Shown: positions 50,501 through 60,987 of the stretch, piece after piece
Numbering within the stretch: position 1 is the first letter of the stretch
How the letters are laid out: every line of letters begins with the position of its first letter
Source: Acanthopleura granulata
Taxonomy: Eukaryota; Mollusca; Polyplacophora; Chitonida; Chitonidae
DNA: 64,000 bases
NCBI GenBank assembly: GCA_016165875.1
Contig: JABBOT010000014.1
Location: forward strand, 9,285,489 to 9,349,488
Reading direction: 5' to 3'
The notes under the pieces: generated by a model
Told to the model about the DNA's origin: nothing
Databases searched by the model: none
The model's input: only the letters and a program-made list of their open reading frames with translations
Position numbers and translations under genes: made by a program

Positions 50501-52209
50501 TCATCGTGTTGAGTATGGGACGACACGTTGGATACATGACAGTCGCGACACCATATGTACACTATAATGGAACACAATTTGGATGCTGATTTTGTTTACC
50601 CGCTTAGAACATGTTTCATATTGTTTACATCACTGAAAATTATCCACTGCTCCTCTTGCCATTAATCCGTCGTAATGTTTACATTTTATATTTTTTCCTA
50701 GTTCTCTAGTGCTTTGTGTTATTTGTTGTTTCTGGAATCTGTTATTGTGATTATTGATGGCTTATTTTGGTTGACATCTGGTATACAAATGTCGGTTTCA
50801 ACGCCTGCCTTCATCTTTACGTCAACTGTGAACACAAAAACGTCTGCACAAATTGCATGGACATAATCTTGCGAGTGTTAATCTCAGTGTCTCATCTAAG
50901 TCTGGTACGTTTTGTTTGGTTGTTTTCGGGCGGTCTTCTCTACCGATGAAAAGCCTGGCGCCGGTCCAAAGAGGGACGTAAGTATTTCGGAATGACTTGC
51001 ACAGTTCCAGGGGAAAAGTGTTTGACCTGGTCGTGCGCTACATAAACGAGAAACTTGTTGGCCATACCTCTCCAATACGATAACATCGGAATGGTTTCCA
51101 AGAGAAACCCGCCAGCCGTAATGTACCCTGTGTTCATGTGAACTATGAACAGCGGTCACTGACAATCCTGGACAGTGGTCAGAACCCGGTAATGTACACT
51201 CTCAGAGATTGATATGTTTGAACCAATCGATTGTGAACTGCTTTAGAAAACTTCATTCGGTGTCTGATAAACTAAAACTGGCAAACATTTGACAAACCGG
51301 TTAAAGCACCCGAATATCTGTTCAAAATCGAACACCGCAATGTTGACGTTCTGTAAAATTGTACAATTATGTAGCACAAATGCTGCTGTTTATTTTACTT
51401 TATTTCAGCTATTTAGAAAAACAAAATATTCAAGGCAACGCCATAACTACACCCTGTTGGACATAGACCGGGTAAGTAAAAAAGCATTAAAAAAGTCACT
51501 CAGAATGGGCCCATGAAGAAGACTTTAAACACTTTTCAGACGATCTCTACCAGACAGGGATTATGTACTGGGCAGGTGCAGTTCTTGCACTCATTTCTAC
51601 CATAGTGCTGTGAAAGATCCATCACATGTGGAGAGTTGTATATATCATAGTGGTAACGCTGTTATTTACCATCACCATTTCAAGCGTGGGAACGTCACAC
51701 AGGACGCATAATGGTGTGTCCATATCGCGCCTTGTAGCATTTATTAGATCCCATATGGCGTGCCCTCATTTCAATCGACGTCATAAGTTATTACGGCAAT
51801 AACTAGTTCGTCCAGGCTTTTCCATCAGTGTTCAGAAACTCTGGTAGTTTATAATTGGGTCTTATTCCGCTTAACCCGGGGCTAGACGCCGTATGTTCAT
51901 CGTGTTGAGTATGGGACGACACGTTGGATAAATGACAGTCGCGACACCATATGTATACTAAAATGCAATACAACTTGGATGCTGATTTTGTTTACCCGCT
52001 TAGAACATGTATCATATTGTTTACATCACTGAAAATTATCCACTGCTGCTCTTGCCATTAATCCGTCGTGATTTTATATTTTTTCCCAGTTCTCTAGTGC
52101 TTTGTGTTGTTTCTGGAATCTGTTATTGTGATTATTGATGGCTTATTTTGGTTGACATCTGGTATACAAATGTCGGTTTCAACGCCTGCCTTCATCTTTA
52201 CGTCAACTG
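40532..52209 (+). repeat. Near-identical 11,678-bp duplicate of 28508-40185
   Basis: Constant offset of 12,024 bp. Differences I can see: 30217 G/A, 30547 A/G, 30576-30583 A/G, 35997 G/A, the CTACCGATG/CTATCGATG site near 37520, and CCCGG/CCAGG near 37767. That is allele-level divergence. Left edge is the N gap, right edge the unique tail of the first copy. The most economical reading is an unmerged overlap between two contigs. Confidence 0.85.
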
Positions 52210-54200
52210 TGAACACAAAAACGTCTGCACAAATTGCATGGACATAATCTTGCGAGTGTTGATCTCAGTGTCTCATCTAAGTCTGGTACGTTTTGTGTTG
52301 TTGTTTTCGGGCGGTCTCCTCTATCGATGAAACCCCTCGCGCTGGTGCAAAGAAGGACGCAAGTATTTCGGAATGACTTGCACAATTGCAGGGAAAAGGT
52401 GATTGACCTGGTCATGCGCTGGAAACCCGCCAGCCGTAATGTACCCTGTGTTCATGTGAACTATGAACAGCGGTCACTGACAATCCTGGACAGTGGTCAG
52501 AACCAGGTAATGTACACTCTCAGAGATTGATATGTTTGAACCAATCGATTGTGAACTGCTTTAGAAAACTTCATTCGGTGTCTGGTAAACTAAAACTGGC
52601 AAACATTTGACAAACCGGTTAAAGCACCCGAATATCTGTTCAAAATCGAACACCGCAATGTTGACGTTCTGTAAAATTGTACAATTATGTAGCACAAATG
52701 CTGCTGTTTATTTTACTTTATTTCAGCTATTTAGAAAAACAAAATATTCAAGGCAACGCCATAACTACACCCTGTTGGACATAGACCGGGTAAGTAAAAA
52801 AGCATTAAAAAAGTCACTCAGAATGGGCCCATGAAGAAGACTTTAAACACTTTTCAGACGATCTCTACCAGACAGGGATTATGTACTGGGCAGGTGCAGT
52901 TCTTGCACTCATTTCTACCATAGTGCTGTGAAAGATCCATCACATGTGGAGAGTTGTATATATCATAGTGGTAACGCTGTTATTTACCATCACCATTTCA
53001 AGCGTGGGAACGTCACACAGGACGCATAATGGTGTGTCCATATCGCGCCTTGTAGCATTTATTAGATCCCATATGGCGTGCCCTCATTTCAATCGACGTC
53101 ATAAGTTATTACGGCAACAACTAGTTCGTCCAGGCTTTTCCATCAGTGTTCAGAAACTCTGGTAGTTTATAATTGGGTCTTATTCCGCTTAACCCGGGGC
53201 TAGACGCCGTATGTTCATCGTGTTGAGTATGGGACGACACGTTGGATAAATGACAGTCGCGACACCATATGTATACTAAAATGCAATACAACTTGGATGC
53301 TGATTTTGTTTACCCGCTTAGAACATGTATCATATTGTTTACATCACTGAAAATTATCCACTGCTGCTCTTGCCATTAATCCGTCGTGATTTTATATTTT
53401 TTCCCAGTTCTCTAGTGCTTTGTGTTGTTTCTGGAATCTGGTATTGTGATTATTGATGGCTTATTTTGGTTGACACCTGGTATACAAATGTCGGTTTCAA
53501 CGCCTGCCTTCATCTTTACGTCAACTGTGAACACAAAAACGTCTGCACAAATTGCATGGACATAATCTTGCGAGTGTTGATCTCAGTGTCTCATCTAAGT
53601 CTGGTACGTTTTGTGTTGTTGTTTTCGGGCGGTCTCCTCTATCGATGAAACCCCTCGCGCTGGTGCAAAGAAGGACGCAAGTATTTCGGAATGACTTGCA
53701 CAATTGCAGGGAAAAGGTGATTGACCTGGTCATGCGCTGGAAACCCGCCAGCCGTAATGTACCCTGTGTTCATGTGAACTATGAACAGCGGTCACTGACA
53801 ATACTGGACAGTGGTCAGAACCAGGTAATGTACACTCTCAGAGATTGATATGTTTGAACCAATCGATTGTGAACTGCTTTAGAAAACTTCATTCGGTGTC
53901 CGGTAAACTAAAACAGGGAAACATTTGACAAACCGGTTAAAGCACCCGAATATCTGTTCAAAATCGAACACCGCAATGTTGACGTTCTGTAAAATTGTAC
54001 AATTATGTAGCACAAATGCTGCTGTTTATTTTGCTTTATTTCAGCTATTTAGAAAAAAAAATATTCAAGGAAACGCCATAAGCGCACCCTGTTGGACATA
54101 GACCGGGTAAGTAAAAAATCATGAAAAATCACTCAGAATGGGCCCATGAAGAAGACTTTAAACACCTTTGAGACGATCTCTACCAGACAGGCATTATGTA
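44566..54200 (+). repeat. Macrosatellite array, segment C
   Basis: Up to 52209 this duplicates segment B. Beyond that are two further units (period 1318 bp, ORF markers at 52148 and 53466) with their own deletion near 52420, where GTCATGCGCT joins directly to GGAAACCCGCC. The last unit is cut at 54200 by the pogo transposon, and the array resumes at 63831. Confidence 0.9.
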
Positions 54201-54225
54201 GGGAGACTCACTTAAGTTGAGCCAG
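54201..54225 (+). repeat. Left pogo terminal inverted repeat
   Basis: About 25 bp, GGGAGACTCAC ... GTTGAGCCAG, pairing with 63804-63830 apart from a 2-bp insertion and two or three mismatches. Confidence 0.88.
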
Positions 54226-55029
54226 CATGTAAGTTGAACCACCCCCCCATAACTCTTTAATGATTACTTTTCTAGCACGAGTTGCTGCCCTTAATTTGAG
54301 CTCTTTGGCCTCTGAGGTCACCTACTTCCATTTTCCCACTTGATGGCTGATATTTTCATTTGGAGGGGAGAAAAACTGTTTTTTACACAGAAAAGTGGAT
54401 TCTGCTGACGAAGGTATGTGATGTAATTGAACATTAATATACAATCTTTTATGAAAGTAAGTAGTTCTGTCAGACTTGTTGTTTTTTAGACATTGCAGGT
54501 GTATATTGTTTGAAACTTCACATTAGCTAATGTGCCAACATGAAAGCATTTTCTGTCAATGGCTGGTGTAGGGCAAGTTGAGCCAGTACTAAAGGGATAA
54601 ATTGAGCCAGTGATCAACTTACCCCCATAGGGGATCAACTTACCCCTGACAACACAAAGGTTTATTTTAGCTTCATTCTGAGTCAATTTAACAAAATAAA
54701 AGAACAAAATCGTCATATAATATAGTTAGAGGACGTCAAAATGGCTTTCTTTTTTAAAAACAATGATTCAATTTTTTAATTTGTTTTCTGTTCCCAGGAA
54801 CGATGCGAAGTTACAAAAGGAAAGCTGAGCGGGGAGTGCCGGTTGACTTACTTATGAGAGCTGCAAAGGAAGTTGACAGAGGAGAGAAAGTAAGAAAAGT
54901 GGCCCGCGATTACAAAATTGATCGAATGACACTATCTCGATTCATGAAGAAGAAAAAGGAAGACCCTGCAGCCACTACTGGTTACAAGTCGGTAGCAGAG
55001 AGACAGCAGATATTTTCCACCCTTCAGGA

Positions 55030-55265
55030 ATGAATGAATGAATGATTATGGCTTAACGCCACATCGGCAATATCTCAGCCATATCGTGGCGAGAACAAGG
55101 TGGAACCACGAGACAGTTCAGGTTTTCGATGGTGACATGAGAACATTAAAAACAAACCAAAAACGTACGGACATGATTAAAATCAGGTAAGAAAACCAAA
55201 ACAGCTAAAACTCGAAAACCAGCACATTAAGGAAGTTTTATCACTAGTACGTATGAAAATAAAAT
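55030..55265 (-). other. LINE 3' UTR and (ATTC)n tail
   Basis: On the minus strand the UTR ends GGCGTTAAGCCATAATC followed by four ATTC units at the junction. The block shared with other gastropod repeats lies at about 55047-55090. The truncated copies at 28467 and 40532 lack this terminal part. Confidence 0.8.
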
Positions 55266-58200
55266 TTATATTTTATGATACAGGCCAATGGCCTTCAAAT
55301 ATTTTATGACAGCGTCGCCAGCGATGCTGTCAAACAAATCATACATGGAGTTTACTGTGTAGAATTTTTGCCGCACATGGGCAAAGTCCACACAGTCAAC
55401 CAGTATATGTTTGATGCCGTATTCAGCACCACATCCAACACACTCGGGAGCACTGCTCCCATCCAGGATGAAATTGTGTGTTAGACGAGAATGCCCAACA
55501 CGGCATCTTGTTAAAACCACTTGGTCTCTACGAGACATACCCAGTGTATAAGAGTTATGGCCAATGACAGGGTGAATAGCGTGCAGTTTATTACACACCT
55601 GCACGTCCCATTCACCCTGCCAAAGGCGACGAATATACTTAAGAATGTTAGATTTAAAATCAGCGTATGGGATTTTAACTTTTGATAGGGATTTATTTAG
55701 GGCAGCCTTTGCCTCCCTGTCCACGACTGTGTTTCCATGGATACCAACATGGCTTGGTATCCAACAGAATATAATATCTTTGCCTCTTTTAATCAATTTT
55801 CTATGTAAGGCTAAAATTTCCAGAATAAGCGGGTTTTTGAATTTATTATTCTCCATTGCCAAAAGGCAGGAGAGCGAGTCACTGCATACCATAGCCCTCT
55901 GGGCACGCCCAGAGGAAACATATGATAAGGCCAGGAGTATAGCCCTGGCTTCTGCAGAAAAGATAGACGATGAAGACGGAAGACGAAGAGAAGAGACCCG
56001 CTGTTCTAAGACAGCCGCAGCCGCAACCCTGTCCTCATCCTTTGACCCATCAGTGTATATAAATTTATAATTTGGATAATTACCCTTAATTTCAGCAAAA
56101 GCTTGTTGAATTATAAGAGGGTTTGTATTCGATTTATTATATTGACGTAGATCAAATATTAGTTTAGGTTGTGGAAGAAGCCAGGGAGGAGACTCCGGAA
56201 AAGATACCGGAGCTATCTCCTCTAGCTTGATGTTAGCTTCCACAACATGGTCCTGTATACGAAGACCGAACGGAGGGATCTTCTTAGGACATTTAGTATA
56301 TTTGTCTACATATGATGGATTGAAAACACAGTCGTAGGCAGGGTTTGTTGGGTGAGCTTTAAGCTTTGTTGCGTATTGAAGGCTGAGTTTAATACGTCGG
56401 TTATGTAAAGAAGGCTCATTGGCCTCCACGTATAAACTCTCTACTGGTGAGGTTCTAAAGGCACCAAGGCTGAGCCTCAGACCTTGGTGATGGACCGGAT
56501 CCAACATTTTAAGATATGATTTCCTAGCGGAACCATAAATGATGGACCCATAGTCCAATTTAGACCTCACCAGAGAACGATATAAATTAAGTAAAACAGA
56601 TCGGTCAGCACCCCAATCGGTGCTAGACACGACCTTAATTATATCGAGAGCCTTTATACATTTAGCTTTAAGCGTTTTTATGTGAGGTATAAAAGATAAT
56701 TTACTATCGAATATAACTCCTAAAAATTTATTTTCCCCAACAATCTTCACTGGTTCACCACAAAATTTAAGCTCAGGGTCTAGATGAAGTTTGCGTTTAT
56801 TGCAGAAATGCATACCGACGGTTTTAGACGTAGAAAATCTAAAACCATTGGCAACTGCCCATTTCTCGATCTTATTGAGACAAAGCTGCAGTTGCCGCTC
56901 GATGTTATTCATATTTTTCGCCCGGTAGCATATCAGAAAATCATCTACATATAAACAACCCTCGGTTCCAGATGTTAATGTTTGGGCCAAGCTATTAATT
57001 TTGATGCTGAACAGCGTAGGTGAAAGGATACTGCCCTGGGGTACACCCATCTCTTGCTCATAAGAGTCCGAAAGAGTGGACCCCACCCGTACTTTAAACT
57101 GACGATTTGATAAAAATTTGGATATAAATATAGGTAATCGACCTTTAAGGCCCATATCCGCGAGGTCTTTTAAAATGCCATATTTCCATGTGGTGTCGTA
57201 GGCCTTTTCAAGGTCAAAAAATACTGACACCACATGTTCATTGTTAATAAAACCATGGCGAATGAAACTTTCAAGTCGAACAAGGTGATCCACTGTGGAT
57301 CTACCTTGACGAAAACCACATTGGATATTAGATAGTAACTTGTTGGTTTCGAGAAACCAAACAAGTCTATCATTTATCATCCGTTCCATAGTCTTACAGA
57401 CGCAACTGGTAAGAGCTATGGGACGGTAATTATTTGGATCAGTATGATCCTTACCCGGTTTGGGAACCGGGATAATACATGCCTCCCTCCATGAGGGTGG
57501 AAAATTACCAGTTATCCAAATATCGTTCAATAAGTCCAAGAGAGTCTCAAGTGGTTCAGCTGATAAATGGTTCAGAAATTTATAATATACGTTATCAGGA
57601 CCACATGCTGTATCATGTGCCTTTCTGAGTGCAGTTTTTAGTTCATCGATATTAAAAGGACGATTATAATCTTCTAAGTTTTTAGAAGAAAAGGGCAATT
57701 TCATTTTCTCCTTCTGGTTTTTGATATGTTGAAATTCTGAAGTATAATTCTCAGAAGAAGATTTTTTTGAAATGGATTCCGCTAATTTATTAGCTATATC
57801 GGATGGAGAAGTTAGTGTGTTATCTCCATCTTTCAAGTGCTGGACTTTTGCTTTGTTATTTTTACCCTTTAGTTTCTGAACCATATTCCAGACCTTACGC
57901 ATAGGTGTTTTGGACGTAATGCCTGAAACAAAGTTCCGCCAGCAAGATCGTCTCTTGGACTTAAGTAATCGACGAGCCTTAGCTGCCAGAATACGAACCT
58001 GGTTTAAATTTTTATCAGTAGGACAATGATTGAATATACGTTCGGCCCTTTTACGGTCCTTTATGGCTTTACGACAGTCATTGTCGTACCAGGGTTTACT
58101 TTTGGATTTTGGACTGGTCGAGGTCTTAGGGATAGTTCTATCTGCAGCTCGTAATATAAGCTGATTAAATTTAAATATTGGGTCATCTGCTGCATTGAGA

Positions 58201-58961
58201 GTCTGTGGAGTGATATCAGCCTCACAGAACATCTCAAATGCCATCCAATCTGCTTTATCGAACTTCCACCTAGCTACACGTTCTAAAGAATTAGAAGTGA
58301 CATGCTCTAGGATAATAGGGAAATGGTCACTACCACAAAGATCCTCGTGCACTCTCCAAGAAAAATCCAGGAGAAGTGATGGATCAGTGATAGTGAGATC
58401 GATAGCAGAATAGATGCCATTACCCGCATGCAAATGAGTATTAGAACCATCATTGAAATAACACAGTTCTTCCTTGGTTAAAAAATCTTCTACTACCTTG
58501 CCCTTATTATTTATATTGTTACTTCCCCATAAGGGGTTATGGGAATTAAAATCGCCCATTATTACGAAGGGTGTAGGTAATTGTTCTTTCAAATTATGTA
58601 ACTGTAAAGCTGACAAAGAAGTGTTCGGAGGAATATAAACCGAACACAAAGTGACTGTCTTAGACAATGAGACACGAACGGCCACAGCCTGAAGCTCTGT
58701 ATCCAGAGCAACAGGACTGTGGATAATATTGTTATTTATGAAGACAGAGGAGCCGCCTGCAGCTCGCTCTTCTTCGTGACAAAATGTACTATAAAGTGAA
58801 TAATTTTTGAGGGTTATTTTATCTTTGTCAGATTTCTTCAGGTGAGTTTCCTGAAGACAAAGGGCAATGGGATTTAATGATTGGACCAGCTGTGTTATTT
58901 CAATCATATTAACCTTAAGACCTCGACAATTCCACTGTATAATTTTGTCGTATGTAGACAT
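55266..58961 (-). CDS. LINE ORF2: endonuclease, reverse transcriptase, RNase H
   Basis: 1,231 residues, uninterrupted. The APE-type endonuclease covers about residues 1-230 (IIQWNCRGLK with Asn 11, LQETH with Glu 38, IMGDFNSHNPLW near 134, GSDHFP near 210). Reverse transcriptase covers about 480-760 (FFDLEKAYD with the first Asp, QGSILSPTLFS, YVDDFLICYR with the catalytic pair at 673-674). RNase H runs about 965-1090 (YTDGSKDEDR, FSAEARAI, VCSDSLS, WIPSHVGIHGN). It ends with a CCHC motif near 1174-1190 (CVGCGAEYGIKHILVDC). All expected catalytic residues are present. Role: target nicking and target-primed reverse transcription. The ATG overlaps the ORF1 stop (TAATG). Confidence 0.95.
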   Translation of the reverse strand: MSTYDKIIQWNCRGLKVNMIEITQLVQSLNPIALCLQETHLKKSDKDKITLKNYSLYSTFCHEEERAAGGSSVFINNNIIHSPVALDTELQAVAVRVSLSKTVTLCSVYIPPNTSLSALQLHNLKEQLPTPFVIMGDFNSHNPLWGSNNINNKGKVVEDFLTKEELCYFNDGSNTHLHAGNGIYSAIDLTITDPSLLLDFSWRVHEDLCGSDHFPIILEHVTSNSLERVARWKFDKADWMAFEMFCEADITPQTLNAADDPIFKFNQLILRAADRTIPKTSTSPKSKSKPWYDNDCRKAIKDRKRAERIFNHCPTDKNLNQVRILAAKARRLLKSKRRSCWRNFVSGITSKTPMRKVWNMVQKLKGKNNKAKVQHLKDGDNTLTSPSDIANKLAESISKKSSSENYTSEFQHIKNQKEKMKLPFSSKNLEDYNRPFNIDELKTALRKAHDTACGPDNVYYKFLNHLSAEPLETLLDLLNDIWITGNFPPSWREACIIPVPKPGKDHTDPNNYRPIALTSCVCKTMERMINDRLVWFLETNKLLSNIQCGFRQGRSTVDHLVRLESFIRHGFINNEHVVSVFFDLEKAYDTTWKYGILKDLADMGLKGRLPIFISKFLSNRQFKVRVGSTLSDSYEQEMGVPQGSILSPTLFSIKINSLAQTLTSGTEGCLYVDDFLICYRAKNMNNIERQLQLCLNKIEKWAVANGFRFSTSKTVGMHFCNKRKLHLDPELKFCGEPVKIVGENKFLGVIFDSKLSFIPHIKTLKAKCIKALDIIKVVSSTDWGADRSVLLNLYRSLVRSKLDYGSIIYGSARKSYLKMLDPVHHQGLRLSLGAFRTSPVESLYVEANEPSLHNRRIKLSLQYATKLKAHPTNPAYDCVFNPSYVDKYTKCPKKIPPFGLRIQDHVVEANIKLEEIAPVSFPESPPWLLPQPKLIFDLRQYNKSNTNPLIIQQAFAEIKGNYPNYKFIYTDGSKDEDRVAAAAVLEQRVSSLRLPSSSSIFSAEARAILLALSYVSSGRAQRAMVCSDSLSCLLAMENNKFKNPLILEILALHRKLIKRGKDIIFCWIPSHVGIHGNTVVDREAKAALNKSLSKVKIPYADFKSNILKYIRRLWQGEWDVQVCNKLHAIHPVIGHNSYTLGMSRRDQVVLTRCRVGHSRLTHNFILDGSSAPECVGCGAEYGIKHILVDCVDFAHVRQKFYTVNSMYDLFDSIAGDAVIKYLKAIGLYHKI

Positions 58962-60328
58962 TACGGAGGGAGGCGTATAGGAGATTTCTCTTTATGTTTG
59001 GATCTAGGGCGACCCTTCCTTGGAGATCGGCTGGAAGATCTCCCTGGTGCGAGTGATGTATCCATCACATCCGCATCTGATGTTGAAGGGACAACGTCCT
59101 CCAACGATCCAAACCTGTTAAATGTTTGGACAGGATCTCGAGTGGCCTTAGAAAGATGTTCTCTGGGGCCACTCGGTTTACTGGCTTTACTCTTACTACT
59201 TGGAGTTGTACTTTTGGATTTGTTTTCTTCATTATGATTTTTAGAGGGCTGAGGTTCAGGTTTATCAGTTTGTTTTACATTGTTTACTGGTTTTGTTTCT
59301 TGTACTGAGATGGTCTGAGTTGAACAAGAGTTCCGGGCAGGTTGAGCTGAAGGTTCCACAGTGATCGAACTAGGTTTGTCGTTTCCAATGGGCCAAGTCA
59401 AAGAAGTTTGAGTTGCAACAGATGTTGCAGCTCGCTTGACCACATTGGCAAACGAAGTCTGCGGTGGCGTACTCGAAAGTGAGGCCAATTTGCGGGCCTC
59501 CTGATAGGAAATGTTGTTTTTAGTTTTTAAGTTGATTATTTGTTTTTCTTTAATGAAAAGAGGACAGTCCTTAGAGGAGGCCATGTGATCTCGGCCGCAA
59601 TTGCAGCACTTGATTGTGCTGCTGCAGTCAAAACCATCATGACCTTCACTGCCGCATCTGAAACAAACCAGTTTATTTTTACACTGGCCTTTGCCATGAC
59701 CAAACTTTTGGCAAGTAAAACAGCGTGTCGGGTTAGGTATGTATAAATCCACATTAACCCTATACGGGCCAATGTAGATATATGATGGTAGAGAGGTACT
59801 ATTAAAGGTTATCAGATAGGTGTTTAATTTGAGGATGTTGCCAGCTCTTTTTGTTGTGAAACGTTTCACTCTGACAACACCCTGTGGCTTTAATTCTGTA
59901 CATATTTCCTCTTCAGTTAGGTCGAAAATATCCCCATCCCTGTCACGTATTATTCCCTGACAGCTGTTCAGGGTATTGTGAGGGGATGTAAAAACGGATA
60001 TATCAGAAATTTTATTCAGCGATAGTAAGTTTTTAGATTGCTGTTTCCGGAAACATTCTATCAGAATGTCTCCGGATCGCAGCTTTTTCACATTTTTTAA
60101 AGTGCCTGCTGCACCCTCCAAGGCCCTCTTCAAAAGAAAGGGATGTATTTTCGAGGCCGGCTTTTGTTCACTCTTTGTTGAGAGAACAATAAAAGCCGGC
60201 CAACTTTCCTGTCCAATGTCTAGAGGGTCTGATAGAACCTCCAGCTTCCTCTTTTTATCAGCCCCTGAATTCGGCTGAGACGACGATCGAATGTTTGAAA
60301 CATTTTTTGAAAGGTTTAGGGTATTCAT
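58961..60328 (-). CDS. LINE ORF1: gag-like nucleic-acid-binding protein
   Basis: 455 residues. The N-terminal half resembles the RRM-like part of I-type ORF1 proteins (WPAFIVLSTKSE, RVKRFTTKRAGNI, YIYIGPYRVNVDLYIPNP). Three consecutive zinc knuckles follow: CFTCQKFGHGKGQC (203-216), CFRCGSEGHDGFDC (222-235) and CNCGRDHMASSKDC (about 242-255). The C-terminal 200 residues are Ser/Thr/Lys/Pro-rich and end KSPIRLPP. Such proteins bind LINE RNA and act as chaperones in the ribonucleoprotein; this is family knowledge. The stop overlaps the ORF2 start. Confidence 0.9.
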   Translation of the reverse strand: MNTLNLSKNVSNIRSSSQPNSGADKKRKLEVLSDPLDIGQESWPAFIVLSTKSEQKPASKIHPFLLKRALEGAAGTLKNVKKLRSGDILIECFRKQQSKNLLSLNKISDISVFTSPHNTLNSCQGIIRDRDGDIFDLTEEEICTELKPQGVVRVKRFTTKRAGNILKLNTYLITFNSTSLPSYIYIGPYRVNVDLYIPNPTRCFTCQKFGHGKGQCKNKLVCFRCGSEGHDGFDCSSTIKCCNCGRDHMASSKDCPLFIKEKQIINLKTKNNISYQEARKLASLSSTPPQTSFANVVKRAATSVATQTSLTWPIGNDKPSSITVEPSAQPARNSCSTQTISVQETKPVNNVKQTDKPEPQPSKNHNEENKSKSTTPSSKSKASKPSGPREHLSKATRDPVQTFNRFGSLEDVVPSTSDADVMDTSLAPGRSSSRSPRKGRPRSKHKEKSPIRLPP

Positions 60329-60987
60329 AATAAATAATTAGGAATTCACCCCACGTGTTCCCCACCCACCACGGAGTGCCAACAAGGGCGATGCCTCAAC
60401 CTGGGGATACCCGGCAGGAAAGACACCAAGGATTCCACATGGGGTATACTCAAATAGATGGCCTTAATATGCACACCCCATTCCCCACCCGAGCTCCTCC
60501 ATCACCCACCCTATGAAGGAGGTTGCACATTAGACACGGACTACTTGAGTGACCCTACAGCCACCGCCTCAAACGCAATCCCACGAACGAAATTTGAGAA
60601 AAAATCATTTGTTCTCTAAAGAGTGTTTATAGAGAGAAGTTTTGGGACCGCGCAGAGGCAAGGCGTGACCAGCCGATTGATCGGATCGGGCCATCCGACC
60701 GCCCGTCTTTGGAGAAGTAAGGGCCGAAGTGGAGTGTTGGGCGTGAGGATCTCGCAAGATGAACCCGCCCTCAGCCACCAGGATCCCGTCCTCCCCCATC
60801 ACGGGTCGCAACCCACGGCAAACAGGTTGCCCCTTTTAGTCGCCTTGTACGACCAGCCCGGGGAGGCTGTGGAACTATTCTATTCACCGGAACCACACGG
60901 GAGAGCCCTAGGTTAGTCGCCTCGTACGACAAGCTTGCCTAGAGAACTGGGGCCCTATTCTTTTCACTCCCGGGAACCCCACGGGGG
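60329..60987 (-). promoter_or_regulatory. LINE 5' UTR / internal promoter region
   Basis: 659 bp, GC-richer than the surroundings. It holds two direct copies, 77 bp apart, of a block beginning TTAGTCGCCT(T/C)GTACGAC in + orientation (60836 and 60913), each followed by a TATTCT(A/T)TTCAC and ACC(A/C)CACGGG segment. Repeated promoter monomers at LINE 5' ends are known in other families; promoter activity here is inferred. Confidence 0.6.

Larger units (their letters stand above)
55030..60987 (-). mobile_element. Full-length two-ORF LINE (5,958 bp)
   Basis: Flanked by the 10-bp target duplication CCCTTCAGGA (55020-55029 and 60988-60997). It has a 5' UTR, ORF1 with zinc knuckles, ORF2 with endonuclease, RT, RNase H and terminal CCHC, and a 3' end TTAACGCCACATCGGC-related block followed by (ATTC)n. 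The RNase H domain and ORF1 type point to the I group (Nimb/I-like clades); the clade is inferred from architecture. Both ORFs are open, so it is a young copy. Confidence 0.92.

Noticed and set aside
25189..53848. Dozens of 60-128 codon open frames in the macrosatellite, on both strands, many identical between units
   Set aside because: They overlap each other on opposite strands, and are broken between units by indels not divisible by three. They match no family I know. Their repetition follows from the tandem array, not from selection.
24802..54200. CRISPR array or bacterial gene cluster
   Set aside because: Units are about 1 kb direct repeats without short repeat-spacer pattern, and the window has eukaryotic introns and transposons.
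55645..56070. 141-codon + strand frame within the LINE
   Set aside because: It is the antisense shadow of the RNase H part of ORF2.
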